From the NCBI GenBank assembly GCA_027604685.1, contig JADHYX010000246.1:1-32127 (forward strand): 32,127 bases of DNA. Reading direction: 5' to 3'. Positions 7,997-18,950 of this stretch are shown here, piece after piece. Position numbers and translations under genes: made by a program. Under the pieces are notes generated by a model. The model was given only the letters and a program-made list of their open reading frames with translations. It was not told the DNA's origin and did no database searches. The DNA comes from Lobulomyces angularis. Lineage: Eukaryota; Chytridiomycota; Chytridiomycetes; Lobulomycetales; Lobulomycetaceae. Positions within the stretch are counted from its first letter, which is position 1; every line of letters starts with the position of its first letter.

Positions 7997-10900
7997 TTAT
8001 ACTTCTGTAGTAAAATCAACAATTTTATTGTTACAAATTAAAATTTTTGATCTGTTGTAGTGTCTTTCAGTGTATGGAATTAAACCCTCTAAAATTTCTT
8101 TAATATTTTTTAAATTTAGAATCCTTTCGAATTCAAAATCTTCAAGTACATTCTTTAACACTATTTGTGCTATTTCACTTTTTTTTGCTGACGTATTCCA
8201 TTCTCTAATAAAACTTAATAATTTTTCAAGCTAAAACAAAAAAAAAAAATTTTATATAAATCAAGAATTAAAAGAGAAAAAGTACAACAAAAAAAAAAAT
8301 TTTTTAAAAAATTTACCTGCTCATCATTCAGATCATTAATCATAAATTTCACAGTACTATTTATATCAACAGATGTCATTTTAATTAGGGTATGTAACAG
8401 ATTAAGTAAGTGAAAAGGTCTATCTAGTTTTAATGCTAATTTACAAGCTGACTTGTAATCCTTTTTGGCAATGTAATTTTGTAAATGTTGCTGCCTTAAA
8501 AAATAAAAATCGTTTAGAGTAACATAGAATTTTAAATTGATAACTTACTCAACAATATTTTTTTGTTCCTTTTCTTTTATTTCTAATTCTTCTTCTAATG
8601 TGACATCTCCCCAAAGTATTATTTTGCTATCTGCCCCACCTGAAACTAAGTATTTTTCACTACTATCCACTCCTAACGCCCAAATCTTGAACAAAAAAAA
8701 AAATTAAAATTGTCTTAAATTTTGTAAATTCTCACTTTGTCTTCGTGTTCATCAAAAGTTCCAATACAATCACTACTTTTTATATTCCAAAGTTTAATCA
8801 ATCCATCTGCCCCTGCGCTTATCAACTGTAAACCAGCAGATAAAAAATTTATTTGTAGAACGGAATTTAAATGCCCTTCAAAGGTCTTAGAAGATAAAGT
8901 AAATATTTTTTTCCATACTATTCAAAATTAAATAAATTACCTTCAAGCAGCTAAAATCATTTAAAGCCCAAATTTTAATAGTTTTATCTCCAGAGCAAGT
9001 TGCTAAAACTTGATCTACCGGAGAAAACTTTAAATCCCAAACTCCTCTTTTGTGTCCTTTTAAAGTACCCAGCAACTTCCCATCTAAAGCTGACCAAATC
9101 TTGGATGTTTTATCTTGAGAACCAGTTGCAAAGATTTTTTCGTTTGGAGAAATAGCAACGGAGTTGATATCTTTTTCATGTGCTTTAATTGTAAATGTTG
9201 ACTTTAATTTACATTCAACATTCTTGAGTAATTGTTTTTTATCTTTTTTTTCAGTTTCTAAGATAGCTTTTAGTATAATTTAATATCCAACATATTACCT
9301 ATTTTTGAAAGATCCCATTGCTTAACAGTTCGATCGGAACTAGCAGTTATTAAGAAATTGCCATTTTTTTTTCCAATTGAAATCGCAGTTAAAGCTTCAG
9401 TGTGTCCAACACAGATTCCAATACACTTAAAACTTAATATATTTTAAAGTTAATAAGAAAAAAAAAAAAATTCTTATCCATACTCTACAACACTGTCATT
9501 TGGAATTTTTTTCCAAACTCTAGCAACTTTGTCTTTTGAACCAGAGACCAACAGATTTCTATCAGTTGAGTAATCCAAGCAGATAACCATTTCCTCATGA
9601 CCACTTAATATAACACAATTTTTGGTTTGTAGATCGTATATCTTTATCTAAATGTTTTAAAAAAGTTGTCAGTATTTTTTCTTTGAATTAGAGGCAATAT
9701 ACTTGTTCACTGTTAGTTGCTACAGCTAAATGAGTGGCATTTTTTTCTGCAGTATCAGTGGTGGGAGTATTAATAAAACTAAAATCTAAAATTTCCTCAT
9801 TAAATCCAACATACTGTTTTACTACTTCTGGAATTTTAGTGTTTGTTAAATTTTCTCTAAAGTTGTTAACGTCGTAAACTATGAAATTTTGATCACTTGT
9901 AATGATGACAAGATGCTCCATTTCACTGTCATAGCTAAGAAAAAAATTTTTAAAAACATAAATTGAATGTGACTCTGTAATAATTACATTGCATCAATTA
10001 CAGTATTTTTTTTCATGTCATCAATAAAAAACTGATTGATCTGATTTCCGGAATTCCAATCCCAGAATTTTACCTCCCCTTTTTCTCCACCAGTATACAC
10101 TGTTTTCCCATCACTTAAAACTCCAACTGCTTCAATAAACTTAACAAAAAAAAGGTTAAAATAAAAAATAAAAAAAAATAACTGTTACCTCATAAACAGG
10201 AATAGTGTTTACTATCGAATAATCATTAAGATCCCAAACCATAAACACTTTATCCCTTCCTCCAGTAATCAAATACTTATCATCTGGAGTGAAATCTAAA
10301 CCTCTAACTGGACTTACATGAGCATCAAGGGTATTAAGACAGCTAATGTTAGAAATTAAAAATCACATAAAATGGCTTGTGAACATTAAAAAAAAAAATT
10401 AGATACCTTTTTGTTATTAAATCCCAAACTTTTATAAGACCATTTTCATCACTAGAAAACAATAATAATTCGTTTGGATTTGTACTATTTTTGTTAATTT
10501 TTTTAAATTTTAAACAAGTCAAAATTCCACCATGACCTTTGAAATTATGAGTGCAAAATAAATTATTCATATCCCACACTTTTACCGTGGAATCTGCTGA
10601 ACCCGTTGCCATTAATGTAGAAGAAGGATCCCAGTCCATTGCTAATACAGGGGCAACGTGAGCCTAAAGTTAAAATTAATAAAAAAAAAAAACCTTTAAT
10701 GATATGATTCAAACCTTAAAGGAGTGTGTAGGATTTTTCAAACTTTTTTCAAGATTATAAACAAGTAATAGTAAACTTCGGGTGGCAACAACCAAAGTCT
10801 TTTTATCCGAAGATAGAGTTAAACACGTAACATCATCAGCATCCGGATCAATTTTTTCAATAGTTTGACCATTCTCCCAATTTAAAATTGCAACGTTGGT

Positions 10901-11051
10901 ATTAATTGTAGAATATAATTTATTATTAGTTGAATCTAGTTGAACTCTTCCTCCGGTAAAAAAAGGTTCTATATTAGAAGTTAACTTGTAACTTTCCAAT
11001 TTAATTAGTTTAACCACATTAAATTTTTAAAAACCTTTTTTTTAAATGCAT
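7997..11051 (-). CDS. UTP13: UTP13/TBL3, WD40 subunit of the small-subunit processome (UTP-B)
   Basis: It is a nucleolar protein of the UTP-B complex, needed for 18S rRNA processing. Thirteen exons: 11035-11051, 10715-10991, 10407-10663, 10189-10342, 9988-10139, 9703-9934, 9489-9647, 9299-9425, 8941-9266, 8736-8885, 8549-8685, 8317-8494 and 7997-8230, giving 799 residues, the expected length. Evidence is the family N-terminus (IEPFFTGGRVQLDS), two blocks of WD40 repeats with GSADSTVKVWD, GSKDKVARVWK, AHEKDINSVAISPNEKIF and GHKRGVWDLKFSP, and the C-terminal Utp13 domain ending VLKNVLEDFE...GLIPYTERHYNRS. The 17-nt first exon is inferred: the frame at the main N-terminal exon has no ATG and meets a stop upstream, and a 43-nt intron (11034-10992, with a CTAAT branch-like site) joins it to ATGCATTTAAAAAAAAG. 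Exon 7 could end 3 nt earlier. Confidence 0.92.
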
Positions 11052-11732
11052 CGAGTAATATTAATTAATTGTATATATAAATAAGAAAGAGCATAATAAG
11101 TGTTCTTCAGTGAGTCAATTCATAATTGCGAGCTTTTATAGAGTTGTTTTTATTTAACATTATAACAGTTATTTAATTTTTATAAAAGAATCTTTTTCAG
11201 TTGTTGGTGAAGCAAAACCAACAAACTCTCAGTTATAAACATTAAGCTAGAATATGCAATAAGAATCTCAGATGTTTAATTTATTATACTCTTCCGAGAT
11301 TTAGTATGATTTGGAAATGCAAGAAATTAAAGGATGCATTTGTAAATGAAGAAAAAAAAGAAGGTGACATTACACTTGTCTTCTCTTGATCATCCAGTAG
11401 TATTCTGCAAACCACCACATTTCATTATAATATTCTCTACAGTTACTTTTAGAAACTGAACGGTAAAATACTTTGGACTTAAATTCCCTCGTAAAAACGC
11501 AAGCAAACTTTGGCCATTATTGAATTCTCTCCTTTTACATCCAATTACGCAAATATTTACTAAAAATTTTCGATCTGAATTTTAAGAGAAGAAAATTTTA
11601 AAAGCAGTTAAAAAAAAATTTTTTTCCGTAAAAAAAAAAAAAAATTAATTTTTCCGTAAAAAAAAAAATTGTTAAAAAAAATTTTTTTTTGCTGAAAAAC
11701 TTGCATAGTAAAATAGATCAATAAATTTGAAA
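11052..11732. other. Divergent intergenic region between UTP13 and the PPSY membrane protein
   Basis: 681 bp hold both 5' leaders and promoters. An 8-bp inverted repeat (TTGTTGGT / ACCAACAA, 8-nt loop) lies at 11201-11224. A minus-strand open stretch at 11390-11581 reads about 63 residues (NICVIGCKRREFNNGQSL...) without a start codon or recognised family. It might be an orphan exon or chance. From 11590 the sequence is A/T runs with a repeated TTTTTCCGTAAAAAAAA block. Confidence 0.45.
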
Positions 11733-13547
11733 ATGGAAGGTAAAAAATAGATAAAATTTCAGTATTGTCTAATTATTTATTAAAATCTTTTCTGTATTTT
11801 TTTTTGTTTTGCTCAGGAAGTGATTATATGGACTCAAGTGAGTGATAAGCTAAATTCTCAAAAAAAAAACTTAAAAGAATGTTTGTTGAAATTTAGGTGA
11901 TTCATTTGGTGACTATGGAGAGAGCGGAAATTTCGATAGCTCACAGGATAATTCCTATCATAATGATCACCATAGTCATCATGGTAATGACCACCATAGT
12001 CACCACCATGAAATACCTTCTATTTCCCAAGGTAATTAATGTAGTTTTTTTAAAGTCATTGATTTATTCTTAAAATTAAACAATATCATTATATCAGGTG
12101 TATTGGGTTTTGCTGGTGGTTTATTAGCTGGAGGTGTGCTTGGATCTGCATTAAGTCATAAAAACAGTGGGAATGATCATATTTATTATCAGCAGCCTCC
12201 CACCGTAGTTCACCATCTACACACAAATCATTCTAATTGTAACTCTAACTCGATTTCACCCCCAGAATTAGTAACCAATGATGTTTTCAGTCCACTTTTG
12301 CCTTCGGACAGTCAGTCACCCCTTGGGTATACTTACACCAGAGTAAACGAAGAAAAAAACGAAAATAAGTGCATCAACCTTTTGGTTTCTATCTTTGCAA
12401 TGCTTTTATTTGGCGGATTATACTATTATTGGACTAATTTACCTAATGATATTAATCGAAGTACCATATATATAGTATAATTATTTTTATTTACATTTTA
12501 AAATTTTCCCTTTTTTTTTAGACTGGTGATAGAAAGCTTTTTGAAAGTGAGATATACTACTATGATCACCTTCAATTTTTCGGGGCACCCAATATTCTGG
12601 TTTCTTTGTTTGACAGAATTCCAGAAACTACCGATATAGTAGAATATCCTCCGAAAAATTTACATGTGAATATTGCAGATGGAAGTTACGTTTATTACCG
12701 TTACGATTTACAAAAAGGTTCAACAATTAGTTTGAGCTGGAACTTTGAGATAGGAATCATGAGTCCAAATTTGATGATTTTAAGCAGTAAAGAAAGTTTT
12801 TTGAATTGGAAAGTTAAAAAAAGAAGACCTTTTTTTCAAGATGTGATTCATGAGCAACAATCGTTTAAAGGTAAAATATATTTCTCGAATGTTAATTGCT
12901 TTTGTTTTAAACAGGAAAATTTGAATTTGTAACACAACATTATGGAAACTATTATATAATTTTTTTTCCAAAATCAAGAAGAGTTAAGTCTCGAGGAGAA
13001 GTAGGAATTAAAGTTGTTAGTAAAACCTATAGCTTAAGCGAGGCTTACTTTCAGAGCTACCTGGGAGACAAGAACTCATTTGATATTAGAAATGGAAATA
13101 TTAATAGTAAAATTTATTTTGTAGTTTCTGCACCACTACCAGTGGAAAATGAATCAGGAGTAGACAATTACTTGGTAAGGTTGAATGCTCCAGTTAATAA
13201 GGGCCAGATTATGAAAATAACGATAGGGTGAATTCCATTTTATTACGCAACTTTTTAAATTTTAATTTTTTTTTTTCAGCAGCCTAGTTATAATATGGCT
13301 TATAGGAAACATAAGTTTTTTTTTAATTCTCAAGTGTTGTTGCTTTAAAAAAAAAAAAGGTTACCAGCCAATTTTAAATAATTCATTAAATTATGGAAAT
13401 TCAACGTATCCTGGATTAAGTGGTAATTCAGGGTTATCTCCTCAAAATCAACCAGGATCTGTTAATCCTTCCTCAAATCAGAATTATGGAGCAGTAAATG
13501 TAGATGGACAGAATGTGATAGCACCTCCTAGTTACTCAGTCATTTAA
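11733..13547 (+). CDS. Two-pass membrane protein with His-rich N-terminus and cytosolic PPSY tail
   Basis: Seven exons (11733-11739, 11817-11837, 11897-12031, 12098-12474, 12522-12870, 12915-13227, 13280-13547) give 489 residues. The N-terminus is Ser/Asp/Gly-rich and has ten His in residues 31-47 (HNDHHSHHGNDHHSHHH), a possible metal-binding segment. GFAGGLLAGGVLGSALS is a Gly-zipper-like hydrophobic stretch (58-74). A membrane segment INLLVSIFAMLLFGGLYYYW follows, then a beta-rich domain of about 250 residues (GSTISLSWNFEIGIMSPNL, GNYYIIFFP), a second membrane segment SLVIIWLIGNISFFLIL, a CCCFKKKK cluster, and an Asn/Ser/Pro-rich tail ending PPSYSVI. PPSY is a PPxY motif that binds WW domains such as those of Nedd4/Rsp5-type ligases. 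The middle domain loosely resembles the extracytosolic domain of plant APD-type E3 ligases, but there is no RING here. Function is unknown. Exons 1 and 2 (7 and 21 nt) are inferred from frame and splice sites. Confidence 0.72.
11962..12009 (+). repeat. 24-bp coding tandem duplication encoding NDHHSHH
   Basis: Units 11962-11985 and 11986-12009 are 24 bp each and encode NDHHSHHG and NDHHSHHH. They differ mostly at third codon positions, which suggests a duplication kept under protein-level constraint. The repeat lies in exon 3 of the PPSY membrane protein. Confidence 0.75.
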
Positions 13548-14210
13548 TAACTTTTTTTTTATATTTTTTTATTATCATATAATTAATAGTAGTTATTCAC
13601 CAGTTTTTATAGTATAATGATATTTATGGATAAAAATTTTTTTTTTTGAAAAATAGAAAATTTAAAAAGAAAAATAAATAAATAAAATAAACAATGAAAA
13701 GTAATTTTTAAAAGAGGTAAAAATAAATGGGATAAAAAACAAAAAACGTTTTTTTTTTTTATCAAGTTTAATTTAGGAGTGAAAAAGAGAAGGAAGGATG
13801 AAGGGGATTGATATTTAAAAATAGAATGAAATTACTTAATAAAAATCATTAATAGAATTTATTAAATATTCATCAGGAATTAAAACACACTTTGAAAAAT
13901 ATTACCACTTTGTATTTAAGCCATAACCCTTGTTATTGCAAAAGTGGTTAGTGGCTGACACAGTTACAGCTGGGATAAATATCATTGGTCAGTTGAGCCT
14001 CAATTGGAGATAGTCACTTAATGTGTTTGAACAATGTTCTTTTTTTTGCCTCATTACACTCTCTAAATATCAATTTTTATTGCTTAATTTTGAAGGCTCA
14101 CTTTTCTCCTTCATGGAGAAACATGTGGCGCCTTAGATCTAAATTTGATATGAAAAAAAAAAAAAAAAAAAAATAGTTTATCTCCTTTTAAAATAAAATT
14201 ATTATCAAAA
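13548..14210. other. Intergenic region upstream of the transglutaminase gene
   Basis: 663 bp between tandem genes. The first 250 bp are A/T runs with the 3' end of the membrane-protein gene. About 13915-14140 is less AT-rich, has no open frame or RNA fold I recognise, and probably holds the transglutaminase promoter. A run of 21 A's lies at about 14153-14173, 38 bp upstream of the ATG. Confidence 0.4.
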
Positions 14211-15745
14211 ATGAAAAGACTTTTGTTGGCATTATTTTCCTTAACAATTATCACTGCTGAGAGTTCTAAATTATCATCAAAACCAAAATTTAAATCTCTA
14301 AGAAAGGGCCATCCTGCTATAGGTTATGAAACTAATCTTGACAACTACAATGATAACCCAATTTTTGTCATTCAAGAAAATCATCCTATAGATTTAACTT
14401 ATATTGATCGATTGGAAGAATTTTATGGAATTAAATTTGGTACTTAAATATCCTTTGTTTTTTTTTTTTTTTTAACTTTTTCCTATTTTCTACAGATCGA
14501 AATATAAATACAATGATTAAAAAAAAAGAAGTTTCTACAACTCCTTGGCCAGGAAGGTAAATTTTCTTTTTTTTTTTTTTTTTCACAAGTTTTTTTTTTT
14601 TTTTTTTGTAGCTATTACCCGGTATTTAGAGATGCTATCAATGATATTTCTCGAAATGAAACCAAATCTCCTTCAGAAAAATATGCTAAAGCTTTTAATT
14701 TATCCAAAAAAAAACTCTTTAACCAGATATCAAAAAAAAGCGGGGTCGATAGTCAATCTTCAAGGTAACATTACAATATACACTTATAATTGAATTTATT
14801 TTTTCAAAAGGGATCCTTGTGAAACTGATGATGAATGTAATTGGACTGGTTTAAAAGAGAAATGTGCCATACGTAGAGGAAGAAAATCTGGATATTGTAT
14901 ACCTGCATGGTTTGGAATTTGTCATGCATGGGCACCTGCTGCAATTTTAGAAAAAGAACCCAAATGTCCAGTAATTGTCAATGGCGTCGAATTCAAACCA
15001 AAAGATTTAAAAGCATTAATAACTCAAATCTATGATGGAGCTGAAATTGATTCCATTGAATATGGCGAAAGGTGCGATTTGCAAAATCCATTGAAAGATG
15101 AATTTGGCAGATACATTAGACCAGAATGTAGAGATGTTTCTCCAGACAGCTTTCATATTGCAATTACCAATGTAATGGGTACATTGGATAAAGCTTTTGT
15201 TGCCGATATGACAGCTACTGCCGAAGTTTGGTAATTTAACATAATATTTAAATATAAAAATAATTTGTTAGGAATCAACCTGGTAGATCATACGAGATTT
15301 TGGAGGAAGAAAGAGTTCCTTTAAACACTTCAATGAGACTTTTTGAGTATCAGGGTTTAGGTCCATTTCATGCTAATGAATATATCTTCAATACTGAGGC
15401 AAAAAGTCTTCTTTACACTAAAACTAGATATGATTTCATTGTTGAAAGTGAGGAAAACGGAAACCACATTTTAGACCATAGAGTCGATAAATACACTTTA
15501 TCAAAAATTTATGAATACCTTTTGGAACTAGATGAAAATGATAATATCATAGGAGGAGAATGGTTAAGAGGAAGTATGGCTGATCATCCAGGTATAAAAA
15601 TAATTAACTTTTTTAATCTTGACTAAAATTTTTAGATTTTCTTTGGATGCCTACTGCAAGACCAAGAAGTGACACTATAGTTATGGGAATGAAGTGGAAA
15701 AATGTTGAAAATATGCTGCAAAAATCTATTGAAAGTGATTGTTAA
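14211..15745 (+). CDS. Secreted transglutaminase of the oomycete elicitor (GP42) family
   Basis: Family members are secreted calcium-dependent enzymes that cross-link protein Gln and Lys; the best known is the Phytophthora cell-wall glycoprotein GP42. Six exons (14211-14439, 14496-14556, 14612-14764, 14811-15230, 15272-15591, 15636-15745) give 430 residues. A signal peptide is clear (MKRLLLALFSLTIITAESS). Family marks in order: TPWPGSYYPVFRDAIND, SPSEKYAKAF, SGYCIPAWFGICHAWAPA with Cys185 as likely nucleophile, KCPVIVNGVEF, DLKALITQIYDG, DEFGRY, SFHIAITNVMG with His263 as likely partner, VWNQPGRSYEILE (287-299) at the position of the Pep-13 elicitor peptide, VDKYTLSKIYEYLLELD, NIIGGEWL and HPDFLWMPT. 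Cys151, 157, 166 and 177 lie before the active site and could form disulfides. No family block seems to be missing. The family is rare outside oomycetes and some bacteria, so transfer is possible, but the base composition and introns are like those of its neighbours. Confidence 0.88.
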
Positions 15746-16163
15746 TTTTTAAAAGTTTATTTATCAATTGTTTTAGAATATTAGATTTAATTTTTTTTTG
15801 TTTTCCTATTGAAAATTAGATTAAAAACGAACTTTTTGAAAAAATCTATAAATTATAAGAGATTTATTTTTTTCTCAAATAATATAAACAACTTTTAAAC
15901 AAAAGTTAATAAATAAAAATCTAATTAAGGAAAGATTGTTTTTTTTCTTATATAATTCTATTTTACAACTAGTTTTTTTTATTTAAATAATTAAATTATA
16001 TTTTTTTTAAAATAGATTGGCTAAAGACAAAAGAAGAAAATGGATTATTTATAAAAAAAAAAAAAATTTTTTTTTGTTGTCAAATAAATAACTTAAAAAA
16101 AAAAATTTTTGATCAAAAAAAATACAATTTTTTTTTTAAATAAAAAAAAAAAAAAAAAAAAAA
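15746..16163. other. Intergenic region upstream of GRP94
   Basis: 418 bp of A/T-rich sequence between tandem genes, with alternating A and T runs (for example 16058-16077). It ends in an unbroken run of 22 A's (16142-16163) touching the GRP94 ATG. I see no ER-stress element of the CCAAT-N9-CCACG kind and no other gene. Confidence 0.5.
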
Positions 16164-18950
16164 ATGAAGATCAAAATTTTATATTATTTGTTACTTTCAA
16201 TATTATGTATTCAAATTTTAGCTGACAAACCAAAAATTTTGTCTGAAGAAGAAGAACTAGCGGCAAAGGCCAATGGCGAATCTTTTAAATTTGAAGCTTC
16301 AGTTGACAAAATGATGAAACTTATTATTAATTCCTTATATAAAACTAAAGGTACTAAATGATTTTTAAATTTTGAATAAGCAAAAGAAGTTAACTAAAAA
16401 TGGTTTTTTTTTTTTTTTTTTTAAGAAATTTTCTTAAGAGAGCTCATATCGGTATATTTTAACACCTCTTTGTTTATTAATTTTATTATCAAAAATAAAA
16501 TAGAATGGTTCTGATGCATTAGACAAGATTAGATTTTTAGCGATTACAGATAAAGAAGCATTGAAGCATGAACCGGAATTAAAAATAACAATCATTGCCG
16601 ACAAGGGAAGAAAAACTTTAACCATTACTGACACTGGCGTTGGAATGACGAAAGAGGATTTAAAAAATAATTTAGGCGTAATTGCAAAATCTGGTACCAG
16701 TGAATTTTTGAGTTCCCTGGCAAATGATACTAACCCAGATATGGGCTTAATCGGACAGTTTGGTGTTGGTTTTTATTCAGTTTTTTTAGTTGCTGATAGT
16801 GTGACCGTTATTAGTAAGCATAATGCTGAAGATGCACAACATATTTGGGAATCTACTAGTGAACAAGGTTTTAAGACAATAAATATATTATTAATTCTTA
16901 TCTGTTTTTTCTTTATAATTCAACTTTAGACTTCACCATTTCTGTTGATCCTCGTGGAAATACTTTAGGTCGCGGTACTCAGATTATTATCCATCTAAAG
17001 GAAGATGCCACCGAATATCTTGAAGAATCTACACTTAAGGCTTTAGTGAAAAAATGTAATTTTTATTTAAAGTTCTTTCGTTGATTAAATATAACTTTTT
17101 TTCAGATTCAGAGTTTATCAATTTCCCAATATATTTGTGGACAACTAAAACCACATCCGAAGAAGTACCTGATGACTCGGAGATCGATGAACCATTAGAA
17201 AACGATGATGATGTGGAGGATGTGGATGAATCTGAAAAGAAACCAAAGACTAAAACAGTTACCACTACAACTGAAGATTGGGAAAAAATGAACGAAAATA
17301 AACCAATTTGGAACCGTCCTGCTAAAGAAATTACTGAGCAAGAGTACAAAGAATTTTATCAAATTTTTGCAAAAGATACAACTGATCCTGCATCATGGAT
17401 TCATTTTAAAGCTGAAGGAGAAGTTGACTTTAGAGGATTACTATTTATTCCCGCAAAAGCCCCACCAAATTTTTTGCAAAAAGCTGATGATGTTGCTAAA
17501 AATATTAAATTATTTGTTAGAAAAGTTTTTATTACCGATGAGCTTTTAGATTTTCTTCCTAGATATCTGAGTTTCTTAAAGGGTCTAATTGACAGTGACG
17601 ATTTACCTCTTAATGTTTCAAGGGAAACTCTTCAACACAGCGCAATGTTAAAATTAATTAAAAAAAAAGTGATAGGAAAGGCAATGGAAATGTTAAAAAA
17701 ACTTAGTAAGGATGATGATAAATGGGAATGTAAGAATATAATTTTTAAAGTTTTCTTGTACCTACTTTTTTTTTTCCCCTTTTTTTTAGCTTTTATTAAA
17801 GAATATGGTACCGCATTAAAATTAGGAATCATCGAAGATACTTCAAATCGTAAAAAACTTTCCAAGTTAATTAGATTTCATACTTCTCACGTGGAAGAAA
17901 ATGGTGAGAGTAAAATGACCAGTTTAGATGATTACGTTTCGAGAATGAAGAAGGGTCAGCCACAAATTTATGTGTGTACTGGTGCAGATTTAGATGAAAT
18001 TAAGCGTAGTCCATTTACTGAAAAATTACTTGGTAGAGGATATGAAGTTTTGGTAACTTTTTTTTTTTTTTTTACAATTGAAATTTATAACTATGTAGTA
18101 CCTCCCTGATGCCATTGATGAATACGTTGTTCAGTCACTTAATGAATATGATGGAAAAAAGCTTCAAAGTATTGCTAAAGCTGGCTTAAAATATGGAGAT
18201 GAAGGTAAAAATTTTAAATATTGTGGCATTAATTAATAAATCATTTAGATGAAGAAAGCACAGAATCTAAAAATACAAAAGAAGCACAAGCAGAACAATT
18301 TAAACCTTTAACTGAGTTTTTGCAAACCACTTTATCTGCCTATGTGGATAAAGTAACAATTTCTAATTTATTGACCAAATCCCCATGTGCCATCATTGCG
18401 TCTGAGCATGGTATTACAGGAACGATGGAGAAACTAATGCAAAATCAGGCATTGGGAAGCGGTGATGATTTCATGAGAAATTATTACTTAAAACAAAAAA
18501 AAATCTTTGAAATTAATCCAGTAAGGATATATATATTTTTGGTAAAATTTTATACTTAATTTATTATATTAGGACCATCCAGTTATACTTGGATTGTTAG
18601 AAAAAGTTTTAAATGGAGAGGAAGATAAGGTGAAGCAAATAACTCAAGTTTTATACGAAGCTACTTTACTTCGATCAGGCTATCAAGTTAGCAATACTAT
18701 GGATTTTGCCAAACGTAAACAATGAGTTTTTTTTTTGTAATCTTAAAATTTCTTTTTTTAAGGTATTGAAAAGGTTATTAGACAATTTATTGGAGTAGAT
18801 CTGGAAAAAGAAGTTGATGAAAGCAAGTTAAAAATTAAGAAAGCTGAAGAAGAGTTACCAGAAGTTAAAAAGGAAAAAGTAAAAAAACTAGAGGAAGAAG
18901 AAGTTATTGATGAAGAAGAAAAAAAGGAAGAATTCCACGATGAATTATAA
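16164..18950 (+). CDS. HSP90B1: Endoplasmin / GRP94, ER-resident HSP90 chaperone with HDEL
   Basis: It is an ATP-driven chaperone of the ER lumen that folds secreted and membrane proteins. Ten exons (16164-16350, 16426-16451, 16504-16867, 16930-17055, 17106-17729, 17790-18052, 18099-18204, 18249-18520, 18573-18714, 18763-18950) give 765 residues. The signal peptide is [20 protein letters not shown]. The N-terminal ATPase domain shows [39 protein letters not shown] (Glu68 the expected catalytic Glu), TDTGVGM, GTSEFL and [15 protein letters not shown]. An acidic linker follows ([20 protein letters not shown]). The middle domain has [39 protein letters not shown] and FGT-like [14 protein letters not shown]. 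The C-terminal dimer domain precedes an acidic tail ending FHDEL. The signal peptide plus HDEL mark it as the ER form, not cytosolic HSP90. Exon 2 is only 26 nt. Confidence 0.96.

Noticed and set aside
14545..14793. Plus-strand ORF of 82 codons in the transglutaminase gene
   Set aside because: It is an out-of-frame reading across intron 2 and exon 3. The correct frame gives the family block SPSEKYAKAF.
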